A stretch of DNA of 64,000 nucleotides from positions 17,906,296 to 17,970,295 of the forward strand of contig JARWIR010000024.1 in assembly GCA_029959085.1 (NCBI GenBank), in the 5' to 3' direction. The position numbers were made by a program, and so were the translations under genes. Each line of letters starts with the position of its first letter. Position 1 is the first letter of the stretch. This document shows, piece after piece, positions 39,340 to 53,129 of this stretch. Origin of the DNA: Nemophila menziesii (taxonomy: Eukaryota > Streptophyta > Magnoliopsida > Boraginales > Hydrophyllaceae). Under the pieces are notes generated by a model that worked only from the letters and a program-made list of their open reading frames with translations, ran no database searches and was not told the origin of the DNA.

Positions 39340-39580
39340 TGTGTAGGATCCTAGTTATAAAATTGCCATCAGACTTGATATTTTTCTTGTGTCTTGTATT
39401 CACATCATCCCAAACCTAAACCCTACTAAGGCAGGAGAAGAAAATATGTTCTACTGTCTCAATATGATAGTTAGAGAAATTTCACCTTGGTGTGAAGACA
39501 CATTTTCTTTTATGAAGTGTAACTCTACAAGAAATGAACTTATTGTAGCACAAGTTCAAGCGAAGGAAGCTGAAAAGTTG
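39340..39580 (-). pseudogene. LINE zf-RVT fragment, unit 3
   Basis: Same decayed fragment as at 9890-10130. Confidence 0.65.
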
Positions 39581-40220
39581 AGGAAAAATCTCAATGATGA
39601 AAATTATGTGAAAATTTTGAATTCAACAACGAAGGAAACAACTTTAGCTATTGCGGTCAAACATGCAACTTCAAGCTCTTCTAAATATATTATGGGGTTG
39701 GTTTTTTCATCACTTGCAACTAGGGCAGGTGGTGGTGGGGCCACCCTAATTTTCAACACCACCTAAAAATTTATCAACCTAGATGACAATTTTGATTTGG
39801 TGTTAGTAAATTAATCATGGGGTTTAATTTTTTCTGATGAATTTAAACTGTTAAATATAAAAGCTATAGAATTTCTTATCTTTCGATAAACACATTTCAA
39901 TAATTTTTATCTTTAACAAAGTATATATTAATATTGATCTTGACTTTTATGGATAATGAGAAATTGATTTTTAGGGTCGGGGTTACATTGGATCTATCAT
40001 AAGGTTACAAACCTTATACTGAAACATTACATTTTAACACATGTAGAATGTTTCTTATATATCATAACTTTTATTGATATATGTATTAAAAGTGGTGAGA
40101 TGCAATGAGTTGGGAACCCATAGGGTGTTTGTCCCTTTTACAAATAAAATGGAGGTTTGATCATTCGTCAAACCATAGGGGAGTATTTAATTTATATTGT
40201 ACCCAAATAATTAATAAGTA

Positions 40221-40438
40221 CTACATCCGTCCCTAAATTTTAGTCCATATTGCTTTTGCATATAGATTAAAATAATCATTAATTACCATGTTCACTGTAA
40301 TATCCTTCATAAAGTATCTTGATATCTTAAATATGTATTGAAACATAAATTTTAATATTTTGATAAGGGTAAAGTGGGTATAAAGGATTAGAAACCGTCT
40401 TAATATTCTATAGTGGACAAGTATTTAGGAACAACTAT
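40221..40438. mobile_element. Degraded Stowaway-like MITE 3, unit 3
   Basis: Same element as at 10771-10988. Confidence 0.6.
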
Positions 40439-41061
40439 TTTTAGCAATGTGGACTATTTTTACTCCAAATATTAGTTTATATTGCTAAAAATAGTCTAAA
40501 TTCTAGTCCACACTTACTTTAGTAGCGTGGATTAAAAAATGTCTTATAGATCTCTCATAATCGTATAACAACATATATGAACTACTAAGAGAAATGTTAT
40601 AATAAGTAGCTACACAAGCCTGAATAATTATATTTTCCAATCTACTAAATAAAATTTTAACATTGTCAGTCTTTTTAACGAGTTTACAAGTTACACCAAT
40701 CACTTTAGTTTCAAAAAGTAGATTCATTTAACTTTTAATCAAGTTCCATGAAGGGACCAGAGGAGTAACCTGTAATAATAAATGAGTCAAAGGCAAAAAA
40801 CAAAAGTATCAACCATACCTCAAAGATATCCTCCTTAGTCCAATAATTACTTCTTTGAACAAAGAAGTGAAAAGAGAGGTTAGAGATTTAGCGCCTTTTT
40901 CGCTTATTGTCTTCTTAATTTGTCTTCAATTATTACGAGTTTAATGTTGAAGAACACTCTCGGCTCTTCCCTTGATTATCTTGACCCTATGTACATCCAT
41001 TTTTACTATATAAAGACCGCCACCATAAAGCCACCAGACCCCGTGAACTTCACGTCATGAG

Positions 41062-41635
41062 GTAACCCCAATTTGCTGTCTTACAATGCAAGTTTTCATA
41101 CTTCTCAATAAGTTTCACAAGATAAGGTTTTTGATGAAATTTTAACTTACCATGCATTCTGTCATTCTCCATAACCGTATCGAAAATTCGCTTGACTTGA
41201 CTAAAATCTTTTATGTCAAATTCAAAACTGAGACCTTTAAATTTCTTATCAACTGAATGGGTAATTAGGAACATATCGTTAACATATAATACTATATAAA
41301 TTATGCCTTTAGAAGATTCTAGAAAATAGAGACATCTATCAAACTCACTTATTTTGAAACCTTAGACAACATCAAAATAATCAATTCTTTAATATTATTT
41401 TCTAAGAGTCTGTTTTAATCCATATAAAGATTTTCTAGTAAGCACACATGATCAGGGTGTTTAAAATCATAAAACTGTATCATTTAAATTTCTTCTTCAA
41501 GTTTACCATGTAAATATATAGTTTAAACATCAAACTTCTCTAGTTCAAGGTTAAAACATGCAACATAAAAACACACCATTCTAATAGTTTTGAATTTTAC
41601 AACAGGGGAAAAAATCTCATTGAAATCAATACACT
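41062..41635 (-). pseudogene. Ty1-copia reverse transcriptase fragment B, unit 3
   Basis: Same decayed RT fragment. A substitution at its low end lengthens the residual frame to 74 codons. Confidence 0.85.
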
Positions 41636-42030
41636 ATAACATTTAGTTACATGTCTAGAATTATATCTAAGGGATCATTAACAAAAATGACTTCTATTAT
41701 TTTAGAAATCAATTTACGTTCAATAAATTATTTATCCTTAGGGTTTTCAACAAGAATCCAAGTATTTTGTATGTCATTGATAATAAACGGCATAATTAGA
41801 AAAAGTTAAGAGATTCCTTATATAAATTCGATAAAAAGTTAAAAGATTGAATCAACATATGTCAAACTATCCAGAAAGCTCAAGATTCTACTAGACAGAT
41901 TTTGTCAAAGTGTTTCCATTACATGATCTTTTAACATGGATAACTTTCCAATTCCGAAGTATTTCCATCCATTTTCCAAATTTTTTTAGTCAAAAATAAA
42001 CTTCAATAACCCCAAAAAATTATTTACACA

Positions 42031-43378
42031 TTAGCCAATACCAGTTTGTTCGAAGTCTAACTTTAACATCTTAGCTAATGGGGAGGGATGAAAGTCACTC
42101 CAGAGTCTAAACAAACCTCCACGGAGTTTTTCTTTAGCCACCCAATTGGCTAACCTATTATTATATCTCTTAACATAAGAGATTTTTAGCTTATACATAT
42201 CTTTACAAAATATGATGGTATTAACCAAAACCTTAGTAATACTAGTAATTTTATATTTTGCATTGATTTGATTAATAATAAGACTATTATCACTCTCAAT
42301 TTACACACATCTAGGGGTACTTTGAAGCCATCTCACAATCAACAAAGATTGCTCTACCTTCTGTATCTGCAATTGAGTTAGTTTATATCTCTTTTGCAAA
42401 ACCTTCCACTAGATGTTCTGCTGAACCCTAAACACAAGAAAAAGCTGCTTTATTAGGGATTAAAATAACCAAGACATCATTGTTAATCTTAAACTTACCA
42501 TAAGCTAGGGGTCCACTTAGACTTTCTACAAATATTATCATAACAAGAGTTAAACAATAACTTTTCACTCCTTATGTAATTCAATTGATTTTGGTTACCA
42601 CTTCTCAAACTACCAGCATTCCTTTCAGAGTTGAGATTTTTACTTGAGCCAAAATTTTGCTCATTAATATCCTTAGAAGTATTAGCGTGAGTATACACAT
42701 CATAGGCTATAATAGATTTTTGTAATGTATTTAGAGGGTCAGGTGCCTTTAAATATATATTCATTTCTTCCTTTTCAGATGAACCAGGCAATAAAGAAAG
42801 AATGTTCTCCTAAATCTGAAATCAAATCAGCTGTTTCAATTGCGCTAAGTCTAACAAAGTAAATCTATTTCTAGATATTGCAAAATGGTTTAATAATAGA
42901 GTTATAGCTCAGTGGACTAGCCAACCACATTGCCCTAGCCCAAGAGCATTGAAATAATAAGTGTTAAATAGTTATATCCTATTCATCATAAATTTCACAA
43001 ATATGAGATTCTAATGATCATCTTTTATACCTATTTTCATTTGTTGCTAACCCATTTCACAACATATCCATATAAATTTTTTGATTTTTGGTATAACTTT
43101 CATATGTCAAATAAATTTCCAATCCTTTGTTTCCAACATAAAAGAGCTACTGCCCTTCTTTGTATTCTTATTAATGTCATGTAATTGTTGAGCCCTCTAA
43201 AACTTGTTATAACACTCTTTAACGGTGATATTACCACTCTTGGAACAGGTCCAAAATGGAGTATCAAAACAGTAGAAAAGAGGAATGTCTAACTTTCAAA
43301 TGGTTGGTACAACATTATCATTGAAAGTCTTAAAGTCAATAGATAATAAGATTGAGAACTCAAGAGACTCATGGCCAA
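42031..43378 (-). pseudogene. LINE remnant, unit 3
   Basis: Same remnant with a 6-bp deletion near 42688 that removes two codons of the linker. Confidence 0.85.
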
Positions 43379-44076
43379 GCAAGTATTGGTGTGCAATTCG
43401 TTTACAAATTTAAGTCATAGTAATAAATTATCATTTAACGTTGCAAATTAATGATAATGTTTGAAACATTTTTTTCCATGAAGTATTATGATTGACTAAA
43501 GGAAATAATGAAGTTAAGAAACAATCAACTATTCACTTATTAAGTTGAAATAGTCACATATGATATGTTGTTAGGAAAATGTAAATTTTTACTCTAATTT
43601 AGATGAATCAAAGGAAATTCTGGGTTGTTGATTGCCTATTTTTCTGAAAAATTAACCAAAAATGAAGATTGTTACATTTTCTACTAAGTCCCAAGTAAAG
43701 CATTCTAGGCATAGGAATATTTCTATTGGAAATGGAAAAATACTTATAGTTTTGAAAAAGAACAATGCTTCCTGATTCAGGTACCAGTTAGAGGCAATCA
43801 ATATTTGTAAGCTAGATCATATGGAGCATGAATTAATTGAAAATAAAGTATCCTTTATACGTGATTTTCACATAAGTTAGTGCATATATGACAATACTCC
43901 ATAGATAGTTATTGCAAAGGTATAAACCCATTAAATATACAATGATCAGTTAACTAAATATACCGTGTCAAAAGCATAATTCTACAATGCACCGTATATA
44001 TATATATATATATATATACCCTTATATATATCCTATTAAGTTTGTTTGGAAGAAATAAATCGTTAGCAAATATGAC

Positions 44077-44557
44077 CTGAGTGAAGCTCCTAAAGGGTTC
44101 CTCCCTTAATCCATGCGCACCAATGACATAGGGCCTGCATATTTTAACAGAGTAACTCAGTCAAACAAAAATTAATGCTTTTTAAAAGCTGAGATTTAGT
44201 GAGGATTACCTTCCATGATTAGACACAATTGAGTACTAATCAAGATTGTTTGCAAATTTGTATATCTCTTCAAGCTTCTTTTGGCAATCCACCACAATGG
44301 CATCGTTTGTAAATGTCTCCACTGGGAGACGGCAAGGAAATCCATAAGCATGTGATGAAATAGAATTATGTTGTTGTATGAACTACTCAATATCAAGTGA
44401 TTTTTGGATGGACTTGATCGGTGGGTAATATGTGTGATATATTTTTGATGCATAAAGATTTCGATTTACCTCGATGTGGACCATGCAGCCACTCCACCAA
44501 AAAAGTGTATAAGCACTCCTCTTCTCCATTTTTAAAGCGATGTTTTTTATGTCACAC
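44077..44557 (-). other. Candidate terminal exons, junction 3/4
   Basis: Same three blocks: 44557-44470, 44382-44236 and 44134-44077. Frames and splice dinucleotides are retained. The third block has the Leu version, as at junction 1/2. Confidence 0.3.
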
Positions 44558-45769
44558 CTACCAAATATACAAATCAAACAATGTTAAGCAAAACAAATTT
44601 CCTGTGATAGCTACAAAACTAAGTGATAACTATTACTTGGAGAAACAAAAACATATTTTTTTAAATTTCAAATGAATGTACAATCAAGCTTTCAAACTTC
44701 CTTGGGTCTTTTGTTTCACTAATATGCTAATGGAGGATTGGGGATGAAATCTGTTAGATTGTCAAGTAGAGAGACCTCCTTACAAAATAGGGGTGGAAGG
44801 AGATGCATAAAACCAAGATTTATGGATGATAGTGATGGATAAAAAATAATTTTTAAACTGAGTTATTTGTTAGAATGTAAGAAATGTGTATGTGGCTTCA
44901 TTTTGTGGGATGACAGAGTTTGGATAGGCAGAGGAGATGCTACACATATTACTGCCTCGTGTATCACTGAAGTTAGCTTGAATAGAACTTTGTCTTAGAG
45001 GGGAAAAATCGATTTTCTCTGTTTACTTAGTCTATTTGCAGTAGAAATTAGTTGATAATATTAAGAATATTCAATAGGAGATTATCTGGGGCAGCCATTT
45101 AAGTATGTAATACTTCTTGTGGCGCACTGTACATGACAAATTGCTCACTGGTACAACATTGATACTTAGAGGAATTGGATTATAAAATTGGTAATTTGAC
45201 TTATATATAGTAAAAAATTGTTCAAATAGAATACCAAATGAATAATTTCAGATTTAGGCAGCTTTTCCATATTATTAGCCTTTGTTTCCTTATCTTCAAT
45301 TACCATGCTAATCTCTTTCCATAAGTTGTAGTCTTTGACTTGGACTCTAATTAATCTCCATGATTATCTTTAAAGCTTCACACTAAATAAACAATTAAAC
45401 CCAATATGCTCTAAAAATAATAATTCACTAAATCAAGACTCAAAATAGGAAAGTGGACTATTTCTCAAGAAAAACGACTATTATGACTTCTAAATCACTA
45501 AAAATGATGTCTCATCTTAATATAAATCTATCACAAATGAGGAGACATCACCTAGAAAAAAATGTACACGTTGTAACATCAAAAACTCGATGAACACAAA
45601 TGTTGATATTCGATAAACAACTACTTAAACACGAAACACTGAAGAAAATAAACAATTCCAGCAAACTTAAACACATATTCTTCGCATATTCCTAAAAACC
45701 CAGCTAAAACAAGTTAAAAAAGTAGAAAAAACTTATAGGCTGGATAGTGATAGCGAGAGAAAGTAGTGC

Positions 45770-45773
45770 GAGA

Positions 45774-45804
<31 letters not shown>
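45770..45804. repeat. (GA)n microsatellite, unit 4
   Basis: The pure run is only 21 bp (45784-45804), the shortest allele in the array. Confidence 0.95.
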
Positions 45805-47000
45805 TTTTTGTAACTGAGCATGGCTAGAGAGATTAACCAACGTGGGTATGAGTGTTAGTGTAGAAGGAATTTTATGGGAGTGAGTATTAGGGTTTGAAAA
45901 AATAGTATATATAGTGTTAGGAAACATTTGAGGGTATAAAAGTAATTGGGTAAATAGTCTTATAGTGTTAAAATTAGTTTGTGGCCTTAAGTAAGAAGTG
46001 GGTATAAAGCCGGTTTTGCTGGGTCCAGTGGTGTCTTCAAGACCCCTTGGGTAATAATCTCATTATATATTTGTGATTTTTGTTTTTATTATAAAAAATT
46101 TAAAAAACGTTAAACCCCAGACTCCCTAGATTCAATCCCCACACCCCATCCCACTTTAGTTTCTTGATCAGCCCCCCTGGAAATTGGTAACATGAGTCAA
46201 GATGGCTATCAAGTCTAAACCAGTTCCGAGACCGAACCCTCTTCAATTCACGCTACCAAACCCACCATCTACATTCAATTCTATAGTCACCTTGAATCCT
46301 AACACACTATTCCACTATGAGTCTATGATTGAAATCAAACATAGGGGAGTTGATTAGCAATATATACATGTAATAATTCTCGTCCACCATTTTTCACCTC
46401 TTTATCGTGTTATTATCATCTTCTCCATTGCAATTTCTTCTAAATCTCGAATCATTCTCGATTATTTAGTTAAATTTTTTTAAGATGAAATTTTACAATG
46501 GGTGGTCTCCATAACAAGTGTATTTAATAGTCTTTTCACTTTAACGATGTTCAAAATTGATTCATTAAACCTTATTGTCCGACTTCACTGGCTTGAAACA
46601 GCGTTTGTAGCTCAAGCACTTTCGTTTCTTCGTTGTTTTGGGCTAATTGCACTATTGGTCCCCGTATTATGCGAATTAGCAAATAAACGCTGAGTAGTTT
46701 CCTGCACACTAAACAACTAAAAGGGGAATTGAGTTAGTAATGTGATTCAGCAAATTCTAAGCGTATGACTTTATGCAAGGCAAATAAGAAGTTTTTTTTT
46801 TTGAAAAAAAAATGGTCTTTGTGTGAATTTGGATACTAACATGGGTATTTTTGCTACTTCCATTAATACATGATTATGTTTGACTATTCTGTATAATACA
46901 AGGACCAGTGGTGAAAATCACCCTTTACTATTCTAAGCATGTTGATTTCTAATGGCTTCTATAAGCTCATTAGCTCAATATCAGTAACGTTTTTTTTTTG

Positions 47001-47091
47001 TTTTGCTGAATCAATAATCACTTTACTAATGGAGTGACTTTTTTTTTGCTGAATCAATAATCATTTTACTAATGGCGTGACACACGGCAGC
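47001..47091. repeat. 44-bp tandem duplication, unit 4
   Basis: Same duplicated block as in the other units. Confidence 0.85.
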
Positions 47092-47484
47092 AAATCTATA
47101 AATCCAGGACAGTATGCTAAAATTATTCCTTGGGACTAAAATTTAGAATACTCAAAAGTGGAACTCAAAACATCGCCTGATACATTTTCATTTATTTTTT
47201 GAGTTAATTTACTAGTCTGGGTTGGGCTAAAAGTCTTGTACAAATATTTAGTCCATGTACAACTAATACCCAGGCCAGTGGCTAATTTATTTTTTTGTTA
47301 ATATTTTTCCCTAGAAAAAAATGGACAAATTCACAATATATCAAAAGACAATACTGCAACTCTAATCGAATAATATTATAATCCAAAAAGTAAACATATT
47401 TATCGAAAATCTGCCAAGTTTTAAATAGAAAAAAAATAGACTAGTCTACTACTAGCATAATAATAGTCTCTCATCCACAATATT

Positions 47485-48420
47485 TTAGCTTTCCTCTTTA
47501 CTCAATCCTGTAGTTTTACAAACAGGGCATATATTCTTCTGCATCAGCCACTGCTTTATACATTCCGCGTGAAATTCATGGCCGCACTCCAATGTTCCAA
47601 GCTCATCTCCGTCTTTATACTCCTCCTACAAATCATCATAGTAAAAGAATATCAGACACTGTTTATAATATTGTAAATTAAAAAAAGAAAATCAAATGGT
47701 TATTACCTGACATACACAGCAAGGTTCCTCCGGTTCTACCTGGGTATCTGTCCTAATAACGATACCTCCTCCTCCTGAATATCTCCTCTGCTTTAACTTC
47801 TTGTTGATGGTTTCTGTATTCAACCCTGTGCATACATCTCCGATCTGTTCCTCCAATGCTAATAACTCCTGTATTATTATACACTCATTATCAAGTGGTG
47901 GTGGAGGAGAAGGAGGAGGAGGTGGTGGAGGAGAAGCAGAAACATACCTCAACTTAATTCCAGCAGCATGCTCCAATAACATAACATCCTGTTTAAATAT
48001 CCTCAACTTAGACTTAATTCTTAACAAAAAACATCAAAAATCAGATAATGCAAAAAAAAAACCTCGTATCTAAGGCCTTGGAAACTACGCATAACATCCA
48101 ATATGTTCCGAATTTGCTGCAAATTAAAACACTAAAAATTAGCCAAAAAAATAAAATAAAGAAAAGTTAGTTATAAGTATTTAACAAACATACCTCGGAG
48201 ACTTCTCTATGCCTATCTTGTCTGAGACCAGCTAAAACTTGAGTTGCATAAAGTCCAACAGTACTACTTAGATGTTTATCCATTAACATTGATGATCTAT
48301 ATGACCTCTCACTGGGGGCCACTTCATTATCAACACTCGGTGACGACATTATTCCCCTTTGCACCATCTCTGATATTCTCTCTGATGGATCCCAGTTCAC
48401 CGGAGCTTCATTATCAAATT
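47485..48420 (-). pseudogene. RING-H2 ligase copy with exon 3 deletion (unit 4)
   Basis: Exons correspond to 48420-48194, 48116-48063, 47988-47948, 47868-47707 and 47625-47485. Exon 3 is 41 bp instead of 93 because 55 bp are replaced by 3 bp. This removes the conserved 'RHRDMRLDVDNMSYE' block. The 52-bp net loss is not a multiple of three: splicing at the same donor reads Ser-Tyr-stop at the start of exon 4, well before the RING. The RING exon itself is intact. Exon 1 has a Gly-to-Ala change (GPSERS to APSERS). Confidence 0.87.
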
Positions 48421-50202
48421 TTAATTAAGCAATATAATTAACATCAGATAACGTGGAATCAAGAGAAATGAGGATTATATACATTTATTTAAAGATCAAA
48501 CAAATCAAGAAAACCAAGAATTTAACAAGGCCACAGAAAATGCTTGAAATGGAAAAAACCATGATTAGATCGCGCTAAGCTTAGAAATCGAATCGAAGTG
48601 CTCAAAAAATTTTGAAGTAAAATTATAGAGCAAGTGAGTATTTTGAGTGATTAAAGAGAGCTTTTACGTTACATATATATAGCTGAATTGAATATTTATG
48701 AAGTACAGCTGTTTAACAAGTAAGAACAACTGTGACTTGCTCTTTTCTGTTTATATTTATGATTTTTATTTAACCTAAAAAAAGTCGCGTTAAAAAAACA
48801 ATCTCAGTCAAACATTAGATATCCGAGTTAAGAGAAGTAACACAAAGGTCATTACTTTTCACATTAGGAGGGTGTTTTTTGGTTTTACTGTTATTAAAAT
48901 TAATTGCACAGAGGGTTTGTGTTTTGCTAAATAGCAAAGTATACACATGTATTTCAAAACTAGCGAATATGTGTGTGTTATACATAACATTGCGAATCTA
49001 TCCTCCACGGGGGTATAATTGCTATTATCTAATGACACGGGTATATAAGTTACTAGTTCGAATTGACTATTGTGCATAATACAAGGAGCAATGGTGCTAT
49101 TTACCTTTATTCTCACTATTACGTTTAGCAAAAGATCGTTAACAAATAAATATTAAAACCCGTGATCAAATTATTTAATTAAAGATTAATTTCCCAAACC
49201 CGCGAAAATTCAAACTAATAAAATCACTTGCAAGAGTTTAAACAAGTTAATAGCATAAGAATGAACACATAAACTTTTTCAGACACACAAGATGAAGCAT
49301 CATAGGAAGACACAAACACTGAACTTACCCGAGAATGAACTATATGCTTTACCATGGTTAAATTATCAAAAAATTACACCAGAAAGCATAAATATAACAA
49401 ACCATATACACATATTAGAATGTAGAGATAGAAAAACAGTAAGTTGTATAAGTCTTGCAAAGATTCCAAAACATATTCACCCAACTTAAATCAATTCTTC
49501 ATTGAAAAGACTTACAAAGATAGCAAATTAAGTACAAAAACAAAATCTATTTCACTACCAACCACAAACACTCTTTAAAATGGGGAAAAATCAGAACGTT
49601 TTTAGATGGAAGATGAAGAAAATCATAACTTGTAAATCATAAATCATATAGTCAAACTATACTACTCAATTTTCATATGTAATTTACAAAATAAAAAAAC
49701 CAATTAACGCCATGTCTAACAAGCTTCTTATTTCTTTTTGACCAAAAAAAACCATCATAACATTTCTACCTTTTTAATAAGACATTCTCATTCATAATTA
49801 TTATTTTCAAGTATTAGGGTAAAGTGGAAATTGTAAAATTTTAGAGACCATAAACAGTAATTTAAAGATCAAATGTATTACCTTTGAAATATAATGACCA
49901 ACGATCTTCTCGTAAACACAGAAATCTTAATTTTTCCCCTAATTTGGCCGACACAAAGTAAGAATAAGAGAGAAGAAGAAGATCGTAACTCTGTAATGAA
50001 TAATAATAAAATATATATGAGACTTTTAGGTTTTCAATCTTAACCATCCAAATATATATAAAATCAAAAGTTGATAGTCATCCACGTGTAAACGATCTAA
50101 GATATCATTTAGTGAATGGACCCAACTTTATAATAAGTCAAGTAGTAGAAATGCGGCCCAAAAGAAAAAACTAGAAACTCATTAGAAAATAAGAATTGAA
50201 CA

Positions 50203-50664
50203 ATGAGTTTCACAAGATTAGGTTTTTGATGAAGTATAAACTTACCATATAAAAGATTCTCTTAACTTGACCAAAATCTTTCATGTCAAATTCAAAATTG
50301 AGACCTTCTTTTAATTTCTTAATTCTCTGAACTGAATGGATAATTGGTAACATATCATCAACGTATAATACTTTATAAATTATGTTTTTATAAAATTCAA
50401 GAAAATTGAGACATCTATCAAATTCACATGTTTTGAAACCTAAGTCAAGAACAAAAGAATAAAATCTTTTATACCATTATTTGGGAGACTATTTTAATCC
50501 ATATAAATATATTTTTGTAAACTTACATGAACTAGGTTTTTACAATCATAAAATCCCCCTGAGTATCTCATATTAATCTCTTCTTCAAGTTCACCATGTT
50601 AAAATATTGTTTAAACAATTTCTACTTTAAGGTAAAAATTTGCAACATATGAATACATTGATAG
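50203..50664 (-). pseudogene. Ty1-copia reverse transcriptase fragment A, unit 4
   Basis: Same decayed RT fragment, without the MITE; the target motif reads 'tataaaaga'. Confidence 0.8.
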
Positions 50665-50909
50665 TTTGAATTTGACAGGAAAAAGTCACATTTATCATTT
50701 CTTTTCATATAAGACACATTTATCATTCTTATAAACACACCTTATGCATTTTGAAAATACAACCTATATCAATCTAACACTCCAAGAGATATAAGGTTTT
50801 TTTTTTTTTTATCAGGCTATCATCTCACTTTAGTAAGGGTTACTATTTTCCCATTATATGTTCTCAAGTTTTCTGATACAAGTAGGACAAATTAGCTTAC
50901 ATGAACTTA

Positions 50910-51034
50910 AAATACTTTCAAGCTAGATTGACATGTTTCTAAGAGTATTCTTGTATATCCATCAAAATATATTTTAGGAAAATGAAATACTTTCAAGCTA
51001 GATTGACATGTTTCTAAAAGTATTCTTATATATA
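50910..51034. repeat. 75-bp tandem duplication, unit 4
   Basis: Same doubled block as at 6816-6940. Confidence 0.88.
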
Positions 51035-51674
51035 AATCTATCTATTAGGCTCTCTCTAAATATATATATCCTTGTTTTCTATTTTGTATCTTTTGAGTAT
51101 GCAACTCTAAATATTAAGAGATTAATTTATCTCAATATGTGAAAGTAAGATATTAACAGAATCTAAACACTAACTCTCAATATTTATAGCATAAGATTGA
51201 TTTTAAATAGAAATCCTAATTTTATCAGATATAAGAGCGAGAAATAAGAAGAATATTAATTCGATAATAAATAATGATACAATATTTGAACTTTGGGTAT
51301 GTATATGAGACCCCTTAGGTCTTCAATTTGAGTCATCCAAATGTATAAGAAATCAGGATTTTATAGTCATCAATGTGTAAGGTATATGGACTAAATGATA
51401 TAGTAAATGCCACATCCTTATAATAAGTCAAGTAGCAGATCACAGATGCAACCTAAAAGAAGAAGCCAACAAATCAATAATCATAAGTCCCATCTGGAAA
51501 TAAGAATTGTGATTTACCAATTACAACAAGAACTACACACATGCAATGATCAATCTCGTTTATTTGTGCATGAGAGATACTTTGATAAATGAGTTCAATG
51601 TAATATGGCTCTAAAGTTGTAGGAAAAGTAACAATCAGTGACACTCCCATACCCCTATCCCCATCCCCATCCCA

Positions 51675-51675
51675 T

Positions 51676-51764
<89 letters not shown>
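51675..51764. repeat. (CA)n(TA)n microsatellite, unit 4 (expanded)
   Basis: The AT run is 77 bp (51688-51764), about four times that of units 2 and 3. Confidence 0.95.
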
Positions 51765-51767
<3 letters not shown>

Positions 51768-52471
51768 ATTTAAAATTTCATGTATAACAAAACATAACAT
51801 CAATAAAGTGATCTTATTTTCTTCGCTGAGTTTTTTGTCAAAATTCTGCTAAGATAACCTTAGAGAAATAAGAGTTCATTATGAAAAAGCATCACGAAGT
51901 TCTGTATACATTTTTTTTTGTTAAGGCGAGATTTTTGAATTAGGAAAGTCAAATGATGTGGCCAATGGTCATGTATCTCTCTCCATTCAACTCAAAATCT
52001 AGTTAGACTTGTATTATGTAATTTATGTTACACCGTGTGACATTCATATTGATGTTACGTGTTGTAATTTAGGATATTAACTTCTCATTTGTGCATAGTT
52101 TTTCTTGTTATCTTTTATTTTCTTAATTTTTGCTTTATCTATTCGTGTTAAGAATAGGATATTACTTCTTACAATAAATAAGGGTACCTTGTGACAGGCT
52201 ACATGGTTGTGAATTTTTAAGTAGTTGATCAAGAGGAACATTAATTGGGTACAACATCCATCGATAGCAATCAAATTCTTAAAGAACTCTAGTGGGTGAA
52301 TTGTGGTAGGGAAGCACTGAATAATGGAGATGTGGGGTTCGGCAGTGTACGGTTGGGGATTTGGGGTGGGATTTTCCTTTTCATTTTAACATATTAACTG
52401 ATTTTGAATATACCCAGCAACGTAATTGAAACAAAATCAAAATATAAAAAAAGAAAAAAGAAAATGTAGTA

Positions 52472-52728
52472 CTCCCTCCGTCCACAAAATGTTATCATTA
52501 TTTCAAAAAGTAATTGTCCACACAAGATTGTTTATTCAGAAAACCTAAATATTTTTCATTCTCTATACCATATCTACCCCTAATTAAATATTTAAATTTA
52601 TATTTCTAATAATAATTTAAGATTTCAAGATACATTATGAGGGGTATATTAGTAAACATAGAATATAGCATTTACATTTCTTAGTTTGAGTGAAGAAAAG
52701 TTTGACAACCTTTTGTGGACGGAGGGAG
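52472..52728. mobile_element. Stowaway MITE 1, unit 4
   Basis: Same element and flanks as in unit 1. Confidence 0.95.
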
Positions 52729-52880
52729 TAATACAATAGAAGTTGAAAAAACTATTTCACCATAATAATAATCTGTGTTATCATCAAAGGACCATTGAAA
52801 CTTTAAATCATATGTATTTGAAAAATTTATTCATTCAATAACGACAAGCTATCAATTTACCATTGTACCTTCTTTAAATA

Positions 52881-53129
52881 TTCCATCAGTTTCTAAATAT
52901 ATATTTACTTAGCTTTTCACGTAGATTCAGAAATGTAATGATTGAATTATCATTTAATCTATTGCTAATTATAAAGTAAACTTAAATGTATATTGAAGAA
53001 TATAAATTATAATTTTCTAATAGGGTAACACTGAAAAAGTTGATTTTTTTGTCTCAATATTATATCTAGATAATTATTTTAGAACTATTTTTTTTTATTA
53101 AATGAAAATTTCTTTAGGAACAGAGGGAG
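52881..53129. mobile_element. Degraded Stowaway MITE 2, unit 4
   Basis: Same element as at 8749-8997. Confidence 0.75.

Larger units (their letters stand above)
29686..44385. repeat. Tandem unit 3
   Basis: Its head shares variants with the head of unit 5 (for example 'catgtagcc' near 29784 and 'ttggcttag' near 30290). Its body matches unit 4. Its RING-H2 gene is broken by several small lesions. Confidence 0.93.
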
